Assembly (NCBI GenBank): GCA_964498125.1 | Contig: CAZCGE010000123.1 | Coordinates: 1 to 64,000 of the forward strand | DNA: 64,000 bases | Reading direction: 5' to 3' | Origin: CAMDBL01 sp964498125 | GTDB taxonomy: Bacteria; Pseudomonadota; Alphaproteobacteria; Rhizobiales; Hyphomicrobiaceae | Shown: positions 61,005 to 64,000 of the stretch, one piece after another | How positions within the stretch are numbered: position 1 is the first letter of the stretch | Layout: each line of letters opens with the position of its first letter | Made by a program: the position numbers and the translations under genes | Notes under the pieces: model-generated | Databases searched by the model: none | The model's input: only the letters and a program-made list of their open reading frames with translations | Told to the model about the DNA's origin: nothing

Positions 61005-62072
61005 TCAGGCGGACAATATCCGGCAGCGCTCCGGCGGCACGACCAGCCCGACCGCCGAGCCCGTCGCCACATCGAGGCTGGGCGGCGTCGTGACGCGCAG
61101 TTGCGTGCCGTCGGCAATTTCTACAACGTAGTCGCGCGAGGCGCCAAGGAATACGTTGCGGACGACGCGCGCGGGAAGCGTATTGGCCGGGGCCGGCGCG
61201 CCGGCCGACACCGGGGCCATGGTGATCTCGTGCTGGCGGATCGATAGGGCGGCATCCGCGCCAGCGGTAAGGGCCGCGCCGGTGCCGCGCACCGGCACGC
61301 CCGCCACGGACAGGTGGTTTCCGTCCAAGGCCTTGCCGCGCAGGATGTTGCTGCCGCCAAGAAACCGGGCGACGAACTCCGAAACCGGCTGGTCGTAGAC
61401 CTGCTGCGGACTGCCGGCCTGCTCGATCCGGCCGCCGTTCATGACCGCGATCACGTCGGCCGTGGTCATGGCCTCGCTCTGGTCGTGCGTTACGTAGACG
61501 GTGGTGTAGCGATAGGTATCGTGCAGCCGGCGCACCTCGAAGCGCATCTCCTCGCGCAGGTTGGCATCGAGGTTGGACAGCGGCTCGTCGAGCAGCAGCG
61601 TCTCGGGCTCGACGACCAGCGCGCGCGCCAGCGACACCCGCTGCTGCTGGCCACCCGACAGCTCGGAGGGGTAGCGGTCAGCCAACTCCCCCAGCCGCGT
61701 CGTCGCCAGGATCTCGGCCACCTTGCGCGCCACCGTTGCCCGATCGAGCTGCCGGAGGGTGAGCCCATAGGCGACATTCTCGGTCACCGTCATGTGCGGC
61801 CACAGCGCGTAGCTCTGGAAGATCATCGACATGTTGCGCCGCTCAGGTGGCAGCGTGCGCCCCGGCGCCGACACGACCTTGTCGCCGACGGCGATCTCGC
61901 CCCGGGTCGGCTCGACGAAACCGGCGATCAGCCGTAGCGTCGTGGTCTTGCCGCAGCCCGACGGCCCGAGCAGACACACCAGCAACCCGTGCTCGATCTT
62001 CAATGAGATGTCATTGACCGCGACATGGCCGCCAAAGGCCTTGGTCAGTCCCTTCAACTCGACAGACGCCAT
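61005..62072 (-). CDS. ABC transporter ATP-binding protein, FbpC/PotA-like with TOBE domain
   Basis: 355 residues. Walker A GPSGCGKTTTLRLIAGFVEP, Q-loop IFQSYALWPHMTVTENVAYG, signature LSGGQQQRVSLARAL, Walker B TLLLDEPLSNLDANLREEMR, switch VYVTHDQSEAMTTAD, and a TOBE-type C-terminus from ~residue 235. I choose ATG 62072, with GAAGGG at good spacing; a GTG at 62081 would add three residues. First gene of the leftward transporter operon. Confidence 0.94.
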   Translation of the reverse strand: MASVELKGLTKAFGGHVAVNDISLKIEHGLLVCLLGPSGCGKTTTLRLIAGFVEPTRGEIAVGDKVVSAPGRTLPPERRNMSMIFQSYALWPHMTVTENVAYGLTLRQLDRATVARKVAEILATTRLGELADRYPSELSGGQQQRVSLARALVVEPETLLLDEPLSNLDANLREEMRFEVRRLHDTYRYTTVYVTHDQSEAMTTADVIAVMNGGRIEQAGSPQQVYDQPVSEFVARFLGGSNILRGKALDGNHLSVAGVPVRGTGAALTAGADAALSIRQHEITMAPVSAGAPAPANTLPARVVRNVFLGASRDYVVEIADGTQLRVTTPPSLDVATGSAVGLVVPPERCRILSA

Positions 62073-62213
62073 CGCGATCACGGCCCTTCATGCGGCAGTC
62101 ATAGGGGTGAGGCAAGGGGTTTAGAAACTCGACATTAGCGCCTGCCTGCCCTTCCGCCAACAGGTGATCGTCATCATTGCCGGAAATCCAAAGTCTAGTG
62201 TACGATCTTCGGT

Positions 62214-63392
62214 GTGAATTTGATTCCAAGATCGATTGCCCCGGTGGTGCGACGCAGGCTCGACGAGGCTCCGGCTGTAGCATTGCTGGGGCCGCGCCAG
62301 GTCGGCAAAACGACGCTCGCCCGGCAAATTGCCGACGAGCGTGGCGATGGGGCGCTTTACCTCGATCTCGAGCGTCCAGCTAACCTCAGACGCCTCGATG
62401 ACGCCGATGCCTATCTGCGGGCCCAGGCGGGCAAGCTCGTGGTCATCGACGAGATCCATCGAAGTCCCCAATTGTTCTCGGTTCTACGAGGCGTGATCGA
62501 CGACCGTCGCCGCAGCGGCAACCGCTACGGCCAGTTCCTGCTGCTCGGATCCGCCTCGATCGATCTCATGCGACAGGCTGCGGAGACGCTGGCAGGCCGC
62601 GTTGCTTGGCTCGACATACTTCCTCTGGGGGCAATCGAGGCCGCTGAATCTAGGATCTCCGTCGACCGTATCTGGGTGCGAGGCGGCTTCCCCGAAAGCC
62701 TGTTGGCGAGGTCCGATCGCGGCAGCCTCAGCTGGCGGACGGACTTCATCCGCAGTTACCTCGAGCGCGACGTACCGATGTTCGCGCCGCGGATGCCGGT
62801 CGAGACGATCGGCCGGCTTTGGACGATGCTGGCCAATGGCCAGGGCAGCTTGCTCAACCAATCCCGGCTCGCCAGCAGCCTCGGTGTCTCCGCGCCGACG
62901 GTCGGCCGCTACATCGACCTGCTCGTCGATCTCCTTCTGGTGCGCCGATTGCAACCATGGAGCAGCAATACTGGCAAGCGTCTCGTCCGCTCGCCGAAGG
63001 TCTATGTGCGAGACAGTGGTGTCGTCCACGCACTCCTGGAACTCATGACCTGGAACGATATCGCGGGGCATTCCGTTATCGGCCCGAGTTGGGAGGGGTT
63101 TGTCATCGAGAACCTGATTGCGGCTACAAAGGAGGGCTCGATGCCATACTTCTACCGGACCGAGGACGGCGCGGAGATTGATCTCGTGCTTGAACGCGGC
63201 GGCAAGCTTTATGCTGCGGTCGAGATCAAGCGCAATTCGGCGCCGCAGGCGGCAAAGGGCTTCCGGATGGCGTGCGACGACCTAGGAATCAAGCAGCGCT
63301 ATGTGGTCTATCCGGGCTCCGAGAGTTTTCCACTAGGTGATGGGGTAGAGGCAAAACCTCTGCTCGATCTGATCAAGGAGCTGAGCAATTGA
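62214..63392 (+). CDS. AAA ATPase with DUF4143 domain
   Basis: 392 residues from GTG 62214. Walker A LLGPRQVGKTTLARQ, Walker B KLVVIDEIHRSPQLF, sensor region FLLLGSASIDLMRQ, then DRIWVRGGFPESLLARSD, a winged-helix-like part (LLNQSRLASSLGVSAPTVGR) and the C-terminal PD-D/ExK-like DGAEIDLVLERGGKLYAAVE with IKR, the DUF4143 signature. These proteins are common in accessory regions. Their role is unproven; some have been suggested to be linked to toxin-antitoxin or defence loci. It stands alone, divergent from the ABC operon. Confidence 0.93.
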   Translation: MNLIPRSIAPVVRRRLDEAPAVALLGPRQVGKTTLARQIADERGDGALYLDLERPANLRRLDDADAYLRAQAGKLVVIDEIHRSPQLFSVLRGVIDDRRRSGNRYGQFLLLGSASIDLMRQAAETLAGRVAWLDILPLGAIEAAESRISVDRIWVRGGFPESLLARSDRGSLSWRTDFIRSYLERDVPMFAPRMPVETIGRLWTMLANGQGSLLNQSRLASSLGVSAPTVGRYIDLLVDLLLVRRLQPWSSNTGKRLVRSPKVYVRDSGVVHALLELMTWNDIAGHSVIGPSWEGFVIENLIAATKEGSMPYFYRTEDGAEIDLVLERGGKLYAAVEIKRNSAPQAAKGFRMACDDLGIKQRYVVYPGSESFPLGDGVEAKPLLDLIKELSN

Positions 63393-63429
63393 CGCAATCA
63401 TTCGATTGGGGCAATAAAATGCGTCCGAA

Positions 63430-64000
63430 ATGAGCAAGCTCAGTCACCGCTTCTGCGTCGCTCCAATGATGGATTGGACGGACCGGCATTGCCGGTTCTT
63501 CCATCGGCTGCTGAGCCGGCATGCGCTGCTCTACACCGAGATGGTGACCGCCGATGCGATCCTGCATGGCGATCGCCAGCGCCTGCTCGGTTTCGACCCG
63601 GCCGAGCATCCGCTCGCGCTGCAACTCGGCGGCTCGGACCCGATCAAGCTCGCCGAGGCAGCCCAGATAGGCGCCGACTTCGGCTACGACGAGATCAACC
63701 TCAATGTCGGCTGCCCATCGGACCGGGTGCAGGAGGGCCGCTTCGGCGCCTGCCTCATGGCCGAGCCGGACCTTGTCGCACGCTGCGTCGCCGCCATGCA
63801 TGCGCGCGTGTCCGTACCGGTCACCGTCAAGTGCCGCATCGGCATCGACGATCAGGACGAGGACGCCGATTTCCAACGCTTCATCGACACGGTGGCGGCG
63901 GCCGGCTGCAAAACCTTCCTCGTGCACGCGCGCAAGGCCTGGCTGAAAGGCTTGTCGCCCAAGGAGAACCGCGAGGTCCCGCCGCTCGATCACGCGCGTG
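63430..64000 (+). CDS. dusA: tRNA-dihydrouridine synthase A, 5' part (runs off the window)
   Basis: 190 codons are visible. Opens SKLSHRFCVAPMMDWTDRHC, then LYTEMVTADAILHGDRQRLL, LQLGGSDPIKLAEAAQIGAD, the Dus motif EINLNVGCPSDRVQEGRFGA with the catalytic cysteine region, VTVKCRIGIDDQDED and TFLVHARKAWLKGLSPKENR (the lysine- and histidine-bearing FMN site). This is DusA, which reduces uridines in the tRNA D-loop. The ATG at 63430 fits the family start. Ends at the window edge without a stop. Confidence 0.95.
   Translation, partial: MSKLSHRFCVAPMMDWTDRHCRFFHRLLSRHALLYTEMVTADAILHGDRQRLLGFDPAEHPLALQLGGSDPIKLAEAAQIGADFGYDEINLNVGCPSDRVQEGRFGACLMAEPDLVARCVAAMHARVSVPVTVKCRIGIDDQDEDADFQRFIDTVAAAGCKTFLVHARKAWLKGLSPKENREVPPLDHAR

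Overview
The window is a high-GC stretch with the gene content of an alphaproteobacterium, most likely of the Hyphomicrobiales or Rhodospirillales. The pointers are the many solute-binding transporters (TRAP, TctCBA and several ABC types), a CoxMSL-type molybdenum hydroxylase, MmgE/PrpD and CaiB-era catabolic genes, and an alphaproteobacterial-type serine tRNA 3' end. This placement is inference from gene families, not from a marker gene.

Left part (1 to about 33.6 kb). This holds catabolic transporter cassettes separated by debris. In order: a broken caspase-like gene; a TRAP transporter (dctPQM); fragments of an Hpt domain and of an IS110 transposase; a SUMF1/FGE-like protein; a ribose-type sugar ABC system with a dehydrogenase; truncated amidase and cyclase fragments; a dipeptide-type ABC system split over two divergent units with an amidase; tctCBA directly followed by the two E1 subunits of a 2-oxo-acid (acetoin-type) dehydrogenase; a taurine/nitrate-type ABC operon with an extra small membrane protein; an amidohydrolase; and a decayed cysteine operon (cysI-cysH-cysD). 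The cysI remnant is joined to the tail of an unrelated SUMF1/FGE gene.

Centre (33.3 to 39.1 kb). An AT-rich patch ends in a 3' piece of a serine tRNA, which looks like an attachment-site scar. To its right lie an SNF2-type helicase with a TPR-like N-terminus and a downstream partner carrying a charged coiled coil and a cysteine-rich tail. This pair is the best candidate in the window for an undescribed two-gene system. Next comes a periplasmic-binding-protein fold with neither signal peptide nor DNA-binding domain.

Right part (39 to 64 kb). This half is tidier: aldo/keto reductase, modABC, small secreted or lipid-anchored proteins, a GNAT acetyltransferase, a Gfo/Idh/MocA oxidoreductase, a molybdenum hydroxylase trimer, and a long leftward series. 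The series runs from a Fe3+/polyamine-type ABC system with two tandem binding proteins through MmgE/PrpD, an SDR, an oxaloacetate-decarboxylase-like enzyme and an MFS exporter to a thiolase-fold protein with its DUF35 partner. A DUF4143 ATPase and the start of dusA close the window. The molybdate importer near the molybdenum hydroxylase makes metabolic sense, since one supplies the metal of the other.

Several families of palindromic repeats sit between genes, the clearest built on GGGGTCAGACCC arms at three loci. No recognisable DNA-binding transcription regulator was found anywhere in the window. No full tRNA, rRNA or CRISPR array was found.
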